From: Pseudomonas sp. GV085
Lineage (GTDB): Bacteria > Pseudomonadota > Gammaproteobacteria > Pseudomonadales > Pseudomonadaceae
DNA length: 64,000 nucleotides
Reading direction: 5' to 3'
Assembly: GCF_003050925.1 (NCBI RefSeq)
Contig: NZ_QAOV01000005.1
Span: 1 to 64,000 of the forward strand
The notes beneath the pieces were generated by a model. That model was not told the origin of the DNA, ran no database searches, and worked only from the letters and a program-made list of their open reading frames with translations. The position numbers and the translations under genes were made by a program. Numbering within the stretch: the first letter of the stretch is position 1; each line of letters starts with the position of its first letter. Positions 30,478 through 42,111 of this stretch are shown here, piece by piece.

Positions 30478-31467
30478 ATGCCCCCTGTCTACCGCCTGGC
30501 ACTGCCAGCATTGTGCCTGTCGCTGATCCTGCCATGCGCTTTTTCCGTCGAGGCGGCCGACCCGGCGCCTGCAGCAGCAGAAAAAACCGCCGAAGAAAAA
30601 CCACTCGAACGTCAGCCGTTGCCTGAGCGTAGTCAGGAAGAAGCGACTGCACTTGAGCGAAAAATTCCGGCTCAGGAACAGCAACAACTGCAAGCGGGCA
30701 CCGACACGTTTCTGGCCTTGTGGAAACCGGCCAATACCGCCGACCCCAAAGGCGCGGTGATTATCATCCCCGGCGCCGGCGAAACCGTTGACTGGCCGCA
30801 AGCGGTCGGTCCTTTGCGGCGCAAACTGCCGGACGCCGAGTGGAGCAGCCTGAGTATCACCTTGCCGGACCTGCAAAGCGATGCCATTGCGCCACGTATC
30901 GTAGAAGCAGCGCCAGCTCCCAAGGCCCCCGAAACCGGCAGCAAAGACTCGACCACTGCGGCCCCCATCGAACAGGTAGCCGGAGGCGAGGCCGATGTGG
31001 CCGACAAAGTCATCGCCGAAACCACTGAGGAGCAGTCCAAGGCCGATGCCGAGCGCATCTTCGCCCGGATCGACGCCGCACTCGCCTTCGCCGAACAGCA
31101 AAGCGCCCGCAGTATCGTGGTGTTGGGGCATGGTTCCGGCGCCTATTGGGCCACGCGTTACCTGAGCGAGAAGCAACCGTCGCAAGTCGAAAAGCTGGTG
31201 ATGGTCGCCGCCCGGACACCGGTGGCAGCGAAGCCCGGGCTGGCGGAGCTGACCCCGACCCTGAAACTGCCGACCGCGGATATTTACTACAAGGACAAAG
31301 CGCCAGATCGCAACGCAGCACTGGAACGCCTGCAGGCCAGCAAGCGCTTGAAGTCATCGGCATTCAGCCAGGTCGCGCTCAAGGCGTTGCCCGATACCAA
31401 GGCCGAACAGGAGCAACTGTTCCGGCGGGTGCGGGGCTGGTTGAATCCGCAGAACCTGGCTAATTGA
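30478..31467 (+). CDS. DUF3530 family alpha/beta-hydrolase-like protein
   Basis: Secreted or periplasmic protein of 329 aa with a signal peptide (LALPALCLSLILPCAFSVEA). The core resembles an alpha/beta hydrolase: AVIIIPGAGETVDWP and the nucleophile-elbow-like VVLGHGSGAYWA (Ser in GHGSG). A long low-complexity insert (about 140-180, rich in Ala, Glu, Pro) separates them. Function is unknown. The same gene lies here in P. aeruginosa between djlA and the sensor kinase. Confidence 0.82.
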   Translation: MPPVYRLALPALCLSLILPCAFSVEAADPAPAAAEKTAEEKPLERQPLPERSQEEATALERKIPAQEQQQLQAGTDTFLALWKPANTADPKGAVIIIPGAGETVDWPQAVGPLRRKLPDAEWSSLSITLPDLQSDAIAPRIVEAAPAPKAPETGSKDSTTAAPIEQVAGGEADVADKVIAETTEEQSKADAERIFARIDAALAFAEQQSARSIVVLGHGSGAYWATRYLSEKQPSQVEKLVMVAARTPVAAKPGLAELTPTLKLPTADIYYKDKAPDRNAALERLQASKRLKSSAFSQVALKALPDTKAEQEQLFRRVRGWLNPQNLAN

Positions 31468-31483
31468 CAGACCGAGGCGCCTT

Positions 31484-31560
31484 CATCGCGAGCAGGCTCG
31501 CTCCCACATCAGATCTCCAGCGTTAGAAGATCCCCTGTGGGAGCGAGCCTGCTCGCGATG
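31484..31560. repeat. REP pair between DUF3530 gene and djlA
   Basis: Perfect 25-bp arms at 31484-31508 and 31536-31560 with core GCGAGCAGGCTCGCTCCCAC. The flanking genes are convergent, so the pair may act as a 3' boundary for both. Confidence 0.85.
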
Positions 31561-31591
31561 GGGCAGCCACAAACAACGCGAACCTTCCTTA

Positions 31592-32359
31592 CTAGCGAAA
31601 ATCCCGCCGCTCCCGAATCAGTGTGTAGGCGTTATGCAGCTCACGCGTTCGCTCGGTAGCCTCACGCACCTGCAACGCCGTCGCGCCACTGCCGGCAATC
31701 TTGTCCGGATGATGGCGACTGAGCAGACGCCGATAGGCACGCTTGATCTGCGCCGGTTCAGTAGTGGCCGACACCCCCAAGAGCCTCAAGGCGTCCTGAT
31801 AACTTGGCACGCTGTTGGCCAATGGCCGCTTCTGCGGCTCATAGTCGTGGGCCAGCGCCTGCACCTGGTGTGGCGTCCAGCCCAGCCACTGGCCCCATTG
31901 GCCGATCAATTCACGCTCGCTGCTGCCGGCACGACCATCGGCCCAGACCATTCGCCAGCAGGCGCGCAACACGCCCTCCGCCGCATGGGGCTGGGCACTC
32001 AGGCGACGCAGATAACCGCGTAGCCGGTCGCGGCCCGATTTGCCGCGATTGAACGCAGCAATCGCACGACGCTGGGCCGGCTCGGACATGTCCAGCGCAC
32101 GCATTTCCGCTCGGGCCTGATCGATGTGCCCGGCCATCACCTGGCCGTCGCACTTGGCCAGGCGCCCCAACAGGACAAACAGTAATTCATCGTTACGCAA
32201 CACCGGGCGACCGCCCAGTTTTTCCCGCAAGTGCCCCCAGCTCTGCAGGTGCAAGCGCCGGTCCAGCGCCTGCCCCAACAATGCGCCGAGCATGGCCCCC
32301 GGAAAGCTGGCTATGGCAAAACCCGCTCCGGCTCCGATCAGAGTCCCTGGCCATAGCAT
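31592..32359 (-). CDS. djlA: Membrane-anchored DnaJ co-chaperone DjlA
   Basis: Type III J-domain protein that stimulates DnaK at the inner membrane. The 255-aa protein has a short glycine-rich N-terminal membrane segment (TLIGAGAGFAIASFPGAMLG), a central TerB-like helical domain (about 55-165) and a C-terminal J domain with the HPD motif in LLSRHHPDKIAG. Architecture and length match DjlA. It follows murU with one base between stop and start. Confidence 0.9.
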   Translation of the reverse strand: MLWPGTLIGAGAGFAIASFPGAMLGALLGQALDRRLHLQSWGHLREKLGGRPVLRNDELLFVLLGRLAKCDGQVMAGHIDQARAEMRALDMSEPAQRRAIAAFNRGKSGRDRLRGYLRRLSAQPHAAEGVLRACWRMVWADGRAGSSERELIGQWGQWLGWTPHQVQALAHDYEPQKRPLANSVPSYQDALRLLGVSATTEPAQIKRAYRRLLSRHHPDKIAGSGATALQVREATERTRELHNAYTLIRERRDFR

Positions 32360-32360
32360 G

Positions 32361-34048
<1,688 letters not shown>

Positions 34049-34178
34049 TGCAAGGGTCTCCGACGGCGCTAGCCGTCAAGCGGGTCATGCTTTATTATCC
34101 AGCATCTTTTTCAGACCATCGAGAGGCGTGCGGCCCACACCGCGGGCAGATGGCACGCAGGAAGCCCGGACTAATAAG

Positions 34179-36977
34179 ATGGCATTGAAATCCCCCGCGT
34201 TTCGTAAAAAATTTCCGTTGTTGGTTACCGGCAGTTTGCTGGCGCTGCAACCCCTTGCCACTTCCTACGTGGTCGCCGCGGAACAGTTTGACTGTTCAGT
34301 CTCTGCTTCGGGTTCCTGGGACTGTGCGCCAAAGGCGCCGGCGGCGGCTTTGCCACCGCGTCCCGTTCATGACGGCAGCGCAGTTTCCGCCACCGGCGAA
34401 GCCCCGGCCGAGAGCGGCTCCAGCGAAGACGCTGGCGCCAAGCCGGTGCTGGTCACCGAATCCAAAGGCCGTGGCCTGAAGTCACGTAGCGCAGACTACA
34501 GTCACCTCGACTGGGTTCCCCGCGAGCAGCTCACCGCCGCACAATTGGCCGAAACCGGTCCTTATTGCTCTGGTTCCTATATCGAACCGATTCGTCCTGG
34601 CATGGATGACAAGACGAATAAAAGTGACGCTCCAACCTTTATCGGCGCAAAAGCCTCCCGCTATAAGCAGGATGAGCAGGTCGCGACCCTGGCCGGCGAC
34701 GTTGTCATGCGCCAGGGCAGCATGCAGGTCGAAGCCGACGAAGCCAACCTGTACCAGGCCGAAAGCCGTGGCGACCTGAACGGCAACGTGCGCATTCGCG
34801 ACAACGGCGCGCTGATCGTCGGCGACCATGCCGACGTGCAGCTCGACACCGGTGAAGCCAAGGTCGACAACGCCGAATACGTGATGCACAAATCCCGCAT
34901 CCGCGGTAATGCGCTGTACGCCAAGCGTGCCGAGAACGCGATCATCCGCCTCAAGGATGGTACGTACACCACGTGCGAACCGAACAGCAACGCCTGGCAA
35001 CTCAAGGGCAACAACATCACCCTGAACCCGGCCACCGGTTTCGGGACAGCGACCAACGTGACGCTGCGGGTCAAGGACATTCCGGTCCTGTACACGCCGT
35101 ACATCTATTTCCCGATCGACGACCGTCGCCAGTCCGGTTTCCTGCCGCCGACCATTGGCACCGGCAGCGATACCGGCTTCATGCTGGTCACCCCGTACTA
35201 CTTCAACCTGGCGCCGAACTACGATGCCACGTTGTACCCGCGCTACATGGAGAAGCACGGCTTGTTGATGGAAGGCGAATTCCGCTACCTGACCAAGTCC
35301 AGCGAAGGCCAGTTCGGTGCGGCGTACCTCAACGACGAAAGCGACGAGCGCGACAAGCAGTCAGACGCCGAAAAAACCCGCTACATGTACAACTGGCAGC
35401 ACAAGGGCGGTCTCGACTCCCGAGTGCTCACGCAAGTCGACTACACCAAGATCAGCGATCCGTATTACTTCCAGGATCTGCAGACCGACCAGATTGGCGT
35501 GAAAAGCAGTGACTACGTGAACCAACAGGGTTCCGTGACCTATCGTGGCGACAGCTATTCCGCTCGCGTGAACGCCCAGGCATACGAACTGGCGAGCGTG
35601 TCGAACATTACGCCGTACGACCGCCTGCCGCAGCTCACGCTCGACGGCATGCTGCCTTATCATCCGGAAGGCCTGGACTTCACGTACAACACTGAACTCG
35701 TGCGGTTTGACCGGGATCTGCAGAACGGAACATACTTCGATGAAGACGGTGTTGGCTCTCCCCGTCTCGATACCAACGTTCAAGGTCTGGCTCGCGCCAA
35801 TGGCGACCGCCTGAATCTCGCGCCTGCCATGAGCCTGCCGATGAACACGACGTACGGTTTCCTGACACCGAAGCTCAAGTACCAGTACACCCAGTACCAA
35901 CTGGATCTGGACAGCACTGGCAAAGGTCAGATTGCCAGTCAGACCGCAGAACAGGACAAGCTCCTGGGAACGTTTGACAGCAACCAGAATCGCGGCGTGC
36001 CGATCGCCAGCATCGACAGCGGCCTGTACTTCGATCGCAATACCCAGTATTTCGGCAAGAACTATCGCCAGACCCTCGAACCGCGCCTGTTCTACCTGTA
36101 CGTACCTGAGGTCGACCAGGAAGACATCCCGGTATTCGATACCACCGAATACACCTTCAATTATGCGTCGCTGTTCCGTGACAACCGTTTCTCCGGCTCC
36201 GACCGTGTCGGCGACGAGAACAAACTGTCCCTGGGCGTGACCAGCCGCTGGATCGAAGACAACGGTTTCGAGCGTCAACGCATCAGTGTCGGCCAGGCCT
36301 TATACTTCAAGGACCGCGAAGTTCAGTTGCCGGGTATCGATGCAAAAACCCGCGCCGATGCCCATGCCAGCGTTTCGCCGTACGCACTGGAATACGAATA
36401 TCGCTGGAACCGCGACTGGCGCACCACAGCCGACTACAACTGGGACCCGGACAGCCGCAGCCCTCGCTCGGGCAGCGCGATGTTCCACTACCAGCCTGAA
36501 GACAATCCGAACAAGATCGTCAACTTCGGCTACCGCTATCGCAATGACCAGGTCCGTTACGACCAGAACACCGGTAAATGGACTGTGGGCGGTGGCGACT
36601 ACGGCACCCCTGGCCAGCCTGGCTTCGTGAAGGATTACTACAAGATCGAACAGCACGACTTCTCGGTGATCTGGCCGATCGTGCCGCAATGGAGCGCTAT
36701 CAGCCGTTGGCAGTATGACTACAATCGCAACCGTACCCTGGATGCATTCGGTGGTTTCGAGTACGACAACTGCTGCTGGAAACTGCGCCTGATCAACCGT
36801 TACTTCGTTGATTATGACGAGTTCAGCCAGCAAGCACCGCAAAACGAAAAAGGCGACCATGGCGTCTTCCTCCAAATTGTTCTGAAGGGACTCGGCGGCC
36901 TTACCGGCGCCAAGGCAGAGAGTTTCCTCGACAAAGGCATTCAAGGTTATCGTGAACGTGAAGACCAAGCTTTCTGA
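34179..36977 (+). CDS. lptD: LPS assembly protein LptD
   Basis: Outer-membrane translocon that, with LptE, inserts lipopolysaccharide. The 932-aa protein has a signal peptide ([20 protein letters not shown]), an N-terminal extension typical of Pseudomonas ([13 protein letters not shown]), an LptA/OstA-like beta-jellyroll (about 145-260) and a 26-strand barrel. The paired cysteines near the C-terminus ([10 protein letters not shown]) and earlier cysteines can form the disulfides needed for function. ATG at 34179 fits the signal peptide; the frame is open from 34128. surA overlaps its 3' end. Confidence 0.95.
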   Translation: MALKSPAFRKKFPLLVTGSLLALQPLATSYVVAAEQFDCSVSASGSWDCAPKAPAAALPPRPVHDGSAVSATGEAPAESGSSEDAGAKPVLVTESKGRGLKSRSADYSHLDWVPREQLTAAQLAETGPYCSGSYIEPIRPGMDDKTNKSDAPTFIGAKASRYKQDEQVATLAGDVVMRQGSMQVEADEANLYQAESRGDLNGNVRIRDNGALIVGDHADVQLDTGEAKVDNAEYVMHKSRIRGNALYAKRAENAIIRLKDGTYTTCEPNSNAWQLKGNNITLNPATGFGTATNVTLRVKDIPVLYTPYIYFPIDDRRQSGFLPPTIGTGSDTGFMLVTPYYFNLAPNYDATLYPRYMEKHGLLMEGEFRYLTKSSEGQFGAAYLNDESDERDKQSDAEKTRYMYNWQHKGGLDSRVLTQVDYTKISDPYYFQDLQTDQIGVKSSDYVNQQGSVTYRGDSYSARVNAQAYELASVSNITPYDRLPQLTLDGMLPYHPEGLDFTYNTELVRFDRDLQNGTYFDEDGVGSPRLDTNVQGLARANGDRLNLAPAMSLPMNTTYGFLTPKLKYQYTQYQLDLDSTGKGQIASQTAEQDKLLGTFDSNQNRGVPIASIDSGLYFDRNTQYFGKNYRQTLEPRLFYLYVPEVDQEDIPVFDTTEYTFNYASLFRDNRFSGSDRVGDENKLSLGVTSRWIEDNGFERQRISVGQALYFKDREVQLPGIDAKTRADAHASVSPYALEYEYRWNRDWRTTADYNWDPDSRSPRSGSAMFHYQPEDNPNKIVNFGYRYRNDQVRYDQNTGKWTVGGGDYGTPGQPGFVKDYYKIEQHDFSVIWPIVPQWSAISRWQYDYNRNRTLDAFGGFEYDNCCWKLRLINRYFVDYDEFSQQAPQNEKGDHGVFLQIVLKGLGGLTGAKAESFLDKGIQGYREREDQAF

Positions 36978-38274
36978 TTGTCTGCGCCCGCTGATGCTGG
37001 GCGCGCTGCTCCTGAGTACGGCGGCCAGCGCCGCCGTACAGTCCATCGACAAGGTGGTGGCCATCGTCGACAACGACGTGGTCATGCAGAGCCAACTGGA
37101 CCAGCGCGTTCATGACGTTCAGCAAACCATTGCCAAGCGTGGTTCTGCCGTGCCGCCGGCCAGCGTGCTGGAGCAGCAGGTACTTGAGCGCCTGATCGTC
37201 GAAAACCTGCAATTGCAGATCGGCGATCGTTCCGGCATCCGCATTACCGATGAAGAGTTGAACCAGGCAGTCGGCACCATTGCCCAGCGCAACAACATGT
37301 CGGTCGAGCAGTTCCGCGCCGCCCTGACTCGCGACGGCCTGTCCTATGACGACGCACGTGAGCAGATCCGCCGCGAAATGGTCATCAGCCGTGTGCGCCA
37401 ACGTCGGGTTGCCGAGCGCATTCAGGTCTCCGAGCAGGAAGTGAAGAACTTCCTGGCGTCAGACCTGGGCAAAATGCAGCTGTCCGAAGAGTTCCACCTG
37501 GCCAATATCCTGATTCCTACGCCGGAAAGCGCCAACTCCGATGCGATTCAGAATGCAGCCAAACAGGCCGATGCGATTTACCAGCAGCTCAAGCAGGGCG
37601 CTGACTTCGGTCAGTTGGCCATCGCCAAGTCTGCCAGCGAAACCGCACTGGAAGGTGGCGACATGGGCTGGCGTAAAGCCGCTCAATTGCCTCCGCCGTT
37701 CGATCGCCTGCTGAGCACCATGCCGGTAGGTGATGTCACCCAGCCAATGCGCACGCCAGGCGGTTTCATCATCCTGAAGATTCTCGGCAAGCGTGGCGGC
37801 GAGACCCAGATGCGCGATGAAGTGCATGTGCGCCACATCCTGGTCAAACCGAGCCCAATCCGCGACGAAGCGAAGACCAAGGCCCTGGCCGAGTCGCTCT
37901 ACAGCCGTATCGAGTCTGGCGAAGACTTCGGCGAGCTGGCGAAAAACTACTCGGAAGACCCGGGTTCTGCCCTCAACGGTGGCGACCTGAGCTGGGTCGA
38001 CCCGAACGCGCTGGTGCCCGAGTTCCGCGCGGTGATGGCCAAGACCCCGCAAGGTCAACTGTCCAGGCCGTTCCAGACTCAATACGGCTGGCACGTCCTG
38101 GAAGTCCTTGGCCGTCGCGCCACCGACAGCACCACACAGGCTCGCGAGCAGCAAGCAATGACCGTTTTGCGTAACCGCAAATACGACGAAGAGCTGCAAA
38201 CCTGGCTGCGTCAGATCCGTGACGAAGCATACGTGGAAATCAAACTCCCTGGCGCCGACCAGGCAGCGCAGTGA
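36952..38274 (+). CDS. surA: Periplasmic chaperone/peptidyl-prolyl isomerase SurA
   Basis: Chaperone that escorts outer-membrane proteins, including LptD. The 440-aa protein has a signal peptide ([14 protein letters not shown]), an N-terminal SurA chaperone domain (about 25-170) and two parvulin domains (about 175-275 and 285-385, with [12 protein letters not shown] and [12 protein letters not shown]). The start is a GTG at 36952, or the GTG two codons later at 36958; both lie inside the lptD 3' end, an overlap of 26 bp that suggests translational coupling. Confidence 0.94.
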   Translation: MNVKTKLSDCLRPLMLGALLLSTAASAAVQSIDKVVAIVDNDVVMQSQLDQRVHDVQQTIAKRGSAVPPASVLEQQVLERLIVENLQLQIGDRSGIRITDEELNQAVGTIAQRNNMSVEQFRAALTRDGLSYDDAREQIRREMVISRVRQRRVAERIQVSEQEVKNFLASDLGKMQLSEEFHLANILIPTPESANSDAIQNAAKQADAIYQQLKQGADFGQLAIAKSASETALEGGDMGWRKAAQLPPPFDRLLSTMPVGDVTQPMRTPGGFIILKILGKRGGETQMRDEVHVRHILVKPSPIRDEAKTKALAESLYSRIESGEDFGELAKNYSEDPGSALNGGDLSWVDPNALVPEFRAVMAKTPQGQLSRPFQTQYGWHVLEVLGRRATDSTTQAREQQAMTVLRNRKYDEELQTWLRQIRDEAYVEIKLPGADQAAQ

Positions 38275-39260
38275 AACCCCAACGTTTCGCGCTGACACCC
38301 GGTGAACCAGCCGGCATAGGTCCCGACCTGTGCCTGCTGCTCGCCTCGCAAGCCCAGCCCTACCCCCTGATTGCCATTACCAGCCGCGACCTGCTCACTG
38401 AGCGGGCCGCGCAACTGGGCGTGGCTGTCGACTTGCTGCCGGTAAAACCGGACAACTGGCCGGATGCACCCGCGCCCGCCAACAGCCTGTATGTCTGGGA
38501 TACACCGCTCAATGCCAAGGTCGTCACCGGGCAACTGGACAAGGCCAACGCTGCCTTCGTTCTGGAAACCCTGACTCGGGCCGGCCAGGGCTGCCTGAGC
38601 GGGGATTTTGCCGGCATGATCACCGCACCGGTGCACAAAGGCGTGATCAACGAATCCGGTATCGCCTTTTCCGGGCACACGGAATTCCTCGCCGACCTGA
38701 CCCACACCGCGCAAGTGGTGATGATGCTGGCCACACGCGGCTTGCGCGTGGCTCTGGTGACTACTCACCTGCCCCTTCGCGAGATTGCCGATGCAATCAC
38801 GCCGGAGCGCCTGGAACGCGTCACGCGAATCCTGCACGCCGACCTGCAAAACAAATTCGGCATCGCCCAGCCACGTATCCTGGTCTGCGGGCTCAACCCC
38901 CATGCCGGCGAAGGCGGACACCTGGGCCATGAAGAAATCGATATCATCGAACCCACATTAGAGCGCTTGCGCGGCGAGGGCATGGACCTTCGCGGCCCCC
39001 TGCCCGCCGACACTCTGTTTACCCCCAAATATCTGGAGCACTGCGATGCGGTGCTGGCGATGTACCACGACCAGGGCCTGCCGGTGCTGAAGTACAAAGG
39101 CTTCGGCGCAGCAGTCAACGTGACCCTCGGCTTGCCGATCATCCGCACCTCGGTCGACCACGGCACAGCCCTGGACCTGGCCGGCAGCGGCAAGATCGAC
39201 ACCGGCAGCCTGCAAGTCGCCCTGGAAACAGCCTACCAGATGGCCGAGACCCGTTTATGA
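38271..39260 (+). CDS. pdxA: 4-hydroxythreonine-4-phosphate dehydrogenase
   Basis: NAD-dependent enzyme of pyridoxal phosphate synthesis. The 329-aa protein has the PdxA motifs [38 protein letters not shown] (metal histidines) and [10 protein letters not shown]. The GTG start shares bases with the surA stop (GTGA), and the stop overlaps the rsmA ATG, so surA-pdxA-rsmA are coupled. Confidence 0.96.
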   Translation: MKPQRFALTPGEPAGIGPDLCLLLASQAQPYPLIAITSRDLLTERAAQLGVAVDLLPVKPDNWPDAPAPANSLYVWDTPLNAKVVTGQLDKANAAFVLETLTRAGQGCLSGDFAGMITAPVHKGVINESGIAFSGHTEFLADLTHTAQVVMMLATRGLRVALVTTHLPLREIADAITPERLERVTRILHADLQNKFGIAQPRILVCGLNPHAGEGGHLGHEEIDIIEPTLERLRGEGMDLRGPLPADTLFTPKYLEHCDAVLAMYHDQGLPVLKYKGFGAAVNVTLGLPIIRTSVDHGTALDLAGSGKIDTGSLQVALETAYQMAETRL

Positions 39261-40075
39261 CCGAGCACTACCAACACAAGGCGCGCAAACGCTTTGGCCA
39301 GAACTTCCTGCACGATGCTGGCGTTATCGACCGTATCCTGCGCTCCATTCATGCCAAGAGCGACGACCGCCTGCTGGAAATCGGACCGGGCCAGGGCGCA
39401 CTGACCCAAGGCCTGCTCAGCAGCGGCGCGCAACTCGACGTGGTGGAACTGGACAAGGACCTGATCCCGATCCTCAACCAGCAGTTTGCCAGCAAGAGCA
39501 ACTTCAATCTGCATCAGGGCGATGCACTGAAGTTCGACTTCAACAGCCTGAATGCCGCGCCAGGTAGCCTGCGCGTGGTCGGCAACCTGCCGTACAACAT
39601 CTCCACGCCACTGATTTTTCACCTACTGCACAACTCGCACCTGATCCGCGACATGCACTTCATGCTGCAAAAGGAAGTGGTCGAGCGCCTGGCTGCCGGT
39701 CCTGGTGGAGGTGACTGGGGCCGCCTGTCGATCATGGTTCAGTACCACTGCCGGGTCGAGCACCTTTTCAACGTTGGCCCGGGGGCATTCAACCCGCCGC
39801 CGAAAGTCGACTCGGCCATCGTGCGCCTGGTACCCCACGCAGTGCTGCCGCACCCGGCCAAGGATCACCGCTTGCTGGAGCGCGTCGTGCGCGAAGCGTT
39901 CAACCAGCGCCGCAAAACCCTGCGCAACACCCTCAAGCTGCTGCTGAGCAATGCCGAAATCGAAGCCGCCGGCGTCGACGGCAGCCTGCGCCCCGAGCAA
40001 CTCGACCTGGCCGCCTTCGTGCGTCTGGCCGACAAGCTCAGCGAGCAGGCACCACAAACACCTGTTGCAGTCTGA
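39257..40075 (+). CDS. rsmA: 16S rRNA dimethyladenosine transferase
   Basis: Also called KsgA; dimethylates A1518 and A1519 of 16S rRNA late in 30S assembly. The 272-aa protein has RFGQNFLHD at the N-terminus, the SAM motif [13 protein letters not shown], and the adenosine-binding NLPYNIST. It overlaps pdxA by 4 bp. The next gene, apaG, follows after 114 bp. Confidence 0.96.
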   Translation: MTEHYQHKARKRFGQNFLHDAGVIDRILRSIHAKSDDRLLEIGPGQGALTQGLLSSGAQLDVVELDKDLIPILNQQFASKSNFNLHQGDALKFDFNSLNAAPGSLRVVGNLPYNISTPLIFHLLHNSHLIRDMHFMLQKEVVERLAAGPGGGDWGRLSIMVQYHCRVEHLFNVGPGAFNPPPKVDSAIVRLVPHAVLPHPAKDHRLLERVVREAFNQRRKTLRNTLKLLLSNAEIEAAGVDGSLRPEQLDLAAFVRLADKLSEQAPQTPVAV

Positions 40076-40189
40076 CAGGCGATGAGCGCTATCGGGTAGG
40101 ACACCACTCTGGTCTACTACCCGATACTTGGCCTAGACTGAACCCATCAGCTACGCCCCGCGTCCCGCTTCGTTTTTAAGGCCCCTTGC

Positions 40190-40570
40190 ATGTCCGATCC
40201 TCGTTATCAGGTCGACGTCAGCGTCGTCACCCGCTATCTGGCAGACCAATCGCAACCCGAGCACGACCGCTTTGCCTTCGCCTACACCATCACCGTGCAA
40301 AACAATGGCCAGATACCCGCCAAACTGCTTTCACGGCACTGGGTCATCACCGATGGCAACGGGCATGTCGAAGAAGTGCGCGGCGCTGGCGTGGTAGGTC
40401 AGCAGCCGTTGATCGAGCCTGGCGAGAGCCACACCTACAGCAGCGGCACGGTCCTGACCACCAAGGTCGGCACCATGCAAGGCACCTATCAGATGCTTTC
40501 CGACGACGGCAAACATTTCGATGCCATCATCGCGCCCTTCCGCCTGGCGGTGCCCGGAGCCCTGCACTGA
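40190..40570 (+). CDS. apaG: ApaG domain protein
   Basis: Small single-domain protein of the ApaG (DUF525) family, 126 aa, with a fibronectin III-like fold; annotated as involved in Co/Mg resistance but its biochemical role is unclear. Visible motifs: [40 protein letters not shown] and MQGTYQM. Its stop overlaps the apaH start (TGATG), a coupling conserved with E. coli. Confidence 0.94.
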   Translation: MSDPRYQVDVSVVTRYLADQSQPEHDRFAFAYTITVQNNGQIPAKLLSRHWVITDGNGHVEEVRGAGVVGQQPLIEPGESHTYSSGTVLTTKVGTMQGTYQMLSDDGKHFDAIIAPFRLAVPGALH

Positions 40571-41451
40571 TGGCGACATACGCGGTTGGTGACCTGCAAG
40601 GCTGCCTTCAAGCCCTGCAATGCCTGCTCAAACAAGTGGCGTTCGACCCACAACGGGATCGTCTGTGGCTGGTGGGAGATCTGGTCAACCGCGGCCCGCA
40701 GTCTCTGGAAACCTTGCGCTTCCTCTACAGCATTCGCGAATCGCTGGTGTGCGTGCTCGGCAACCACGACCTGCACCTGCTGGCGGCCGGACGCAACATC
40801 GAACGCCTGAAGAAGGCCGATACCCTGCGCGAGATCGTTGAAGCGGCGGATTGCGCCGAACTGCTCGAATGGCTGCGCCAGCAAAAGCTCATGCACTATG
40901 ACGAACAGCGCAACATTGCGCTGGTCCATGCCGGCATTCCACCCCAGTGGTCGCTGCGCAAAGCCTTGAAGTGCGCTGCCGAAGTCGAGACTGCCTTGCG
41001 TGACGACAACCTGTTGCCGCCTTACCTCGATGGCATGTACGGCAACGATCCGGCGAAATGGGACAACGACCTCAAAGGCGTGCCGCGTCTGCGGGTGATC
41101 ACCAACTATTTCACGCGCATGCGTTTTTGCACCGCCGACGGCAAACTCGACCTCAAGAGCAAGGAAGGCCTCGATACCGCGCCCGCCGGCTACAAGCCCT
41201 GGTTCCAGCACAAGGAGCGCAAGACCAGGGATGTGAAAATCATCTTCGGTCACTGGGCAGCACTGGAAGGCAAGTGCGACGAGCCGGGCATCTCGGCGCT
41301 CGACACCGGTTGCGTCTGGGGCGGCGCACTGACCCTGATGAACGTCGACAGCGGTGAGCGCCTTTCGTGCAAATGCGACGAACACGGTCATGCCGTGCCG
41401 CCAGTCGCCTTATCCATACCCCAAATATCGTCAGCCGGCGCCCCGCGCTAG
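40570..41451 (+). CDS. apaH: Bis(5'-nucleosyl)-tetraphosphatase (symmetrical)
   Basis: Hydrolyses Ap4A to two ADP and also removes Np4 caps from RNA. The 293-aa calcineurin-like phosphoesterase shows [19 protein letters not shown] and [10 protein letters not shown] metal motifs, and [11 protein letters not shown] at 40570 overlaps the apaG stop by one base; the much longer open frame upstream is a shadow of apaG. Confidence 0.95.
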   Translation: MATYAVGDLQGCLQALQCLLKQVAFDPQRDRLWLVGDLVNRGPQSLETLRFLYSIRESLVCVLGNHDLHLLAAGRNIERLKKADTLREIVEAADCAELLEWLRQQKLMHYDEQRNIALVHAGIPPQWSLRKALKCAAEVETALRDDNLLPPYLDGMYGNDPAKWDNDLKGVPRLRVITNYFTRMRFCTADGKLDLKSKEGLDTAPAGYKPWFQHKERKTRDVKIIFGHWAALEGKCDEPGISALDTGCVWGGALTLMNVDSGERLSCKCDEHGHAVPPVALSIPQISSAGAPR

Positions 41452-41484
41452 ACTGCCCAATCAGCCGAGCCACAGGAGCCCGCC

Positions 41485-41814
41485 ATGAGCGAATTCAAAC
41501 GTATCCCCCCGGAACAGGCCCAGGCCCTGCGCGAACAAGGCGCGGTGGTGGTCGACGTCCGCGACCCGGCCACTTTTGCCGCCCTGCACATCGCAGGCTC
41601 CAGGCATCTGGACAATCATTCCCTGCACGCTTTCATCCAGGGTGCCGACCTCGACGCACCGACCGTGGTGGTCTGCTATCACGGCAATTCCAGCCAGGGC
41701 GCGGCCGCCTACCTGATCAGCCAGGGTTTCTCCGACGTCTACAGCATGGATGGCGGATTCGAGTTGTGGCGTACGACCTATCCAGCAGAAACCGCGCAAG
41801 GCACCTCCGAATAA
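41485..41814 (+). CDS. glpE: Thiosulfate sulfurtransferase GlpE
   Basis: Single-domain rhodanese of 109 aa that transfers sulfane sulfur from thiosulfate to cyanide or thioredoxin. The active-site loop is CYHGNSSQ with the catalytic Cys, and [18 protein letters not shown] is the typical CH2A-like strand. ATG at 41485 follows CACAGGAGCC. Last gene of the lptD-to-glpE run. Confidence 0.93.
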   Translation: MSEFKRIPPEQAQALREQGAVVVDVRDPATFAALHIAGSRHLDNHSLHAFIQGADLDAPTVVVCYHGNSSQGAAAYLISQGFSDVYSMDGGFELWRTTYPAETAQGTSE

Positions 41815-41858
41815 TTTTTTTGTAACGTTGCAGGCCCCGGCTCCCGCGGGCTGGCGCG

Positions 41859-41881
41859 GTGGCAGACGAACGGTCTGCCAC
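41859..41881. other. Perfect 9-bp hairpin in the glpE-prkA gap
   Basis: GTGGCAGAC (41859-41867) and GTCTGCCAC (41873-41881) form a perfect stem with a five-base loop. No T run follows on either strand, so it is a poor terminator. It sits upstream of the candidate prkA promoter and could be an operator. Confidence 0.5.
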
Positions 41882-41896
41882 AAACAATTACGCATC

Positions 41897-41932
41897 TTGC
41901 CTTTCCCTGCCGAATTCCCAACTATCCTTAAG
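41897..41932 (+). promoter_or_regulatory. Candidate sigma-S promoter of prkA
   Basis: CTATCCTTAAG at 41922-41932 closely matches the sigma-S -10 pattern CTATACTTAA. A TTGCCT 20 bp upstream could be a weak -35. E. coli yeaGH depends on RpoS, which supports the call. Transcription would start near 41935 and give a leader of about 177 nt. Confidence 0.5.
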
Positions 41933-42032
41933 CGCAGGCCATCCAAAACAGGGGAGAGCCGGTACACCGGCGCACGGATCATCGGGAGTAGCTTTCGGGG
42001 CGGTAAGCCTTGAGGGAGTTCTGGGGGGTAAA

Positions 42033-42056
42033 CAGCAACCGCCTGTTCGGTTGCTG
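42033..42056 (+). promoter_or_regulatory. Hairpin in the prkA leader
   Basis: CAGCAACC (42033-42040) pairs with GGTTGCTG (42049-42056), a perfect 8-bp stem with an 8-base loop, 55 bases before the prkA start. A second short hairpin (GCCGG-TACA-CCGGC) lies about 70 bases upstream. The purine-rich sequence between them suggests a folded untranslated region. Confidence 0.45.
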
Positions 42057-42111
42057 CCAGCATCGACTGAGTGATCCGGCGTCGGCTCCACGTATCGAGC
42101 GAGGTGACGTC

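Noticed and set aside
41859..41881. Terminator for glpE
   Set aside because: The stem is perfect but no T run follows on either strand and it is 45 bp past the stop; kept only as an unexplained hairpin.
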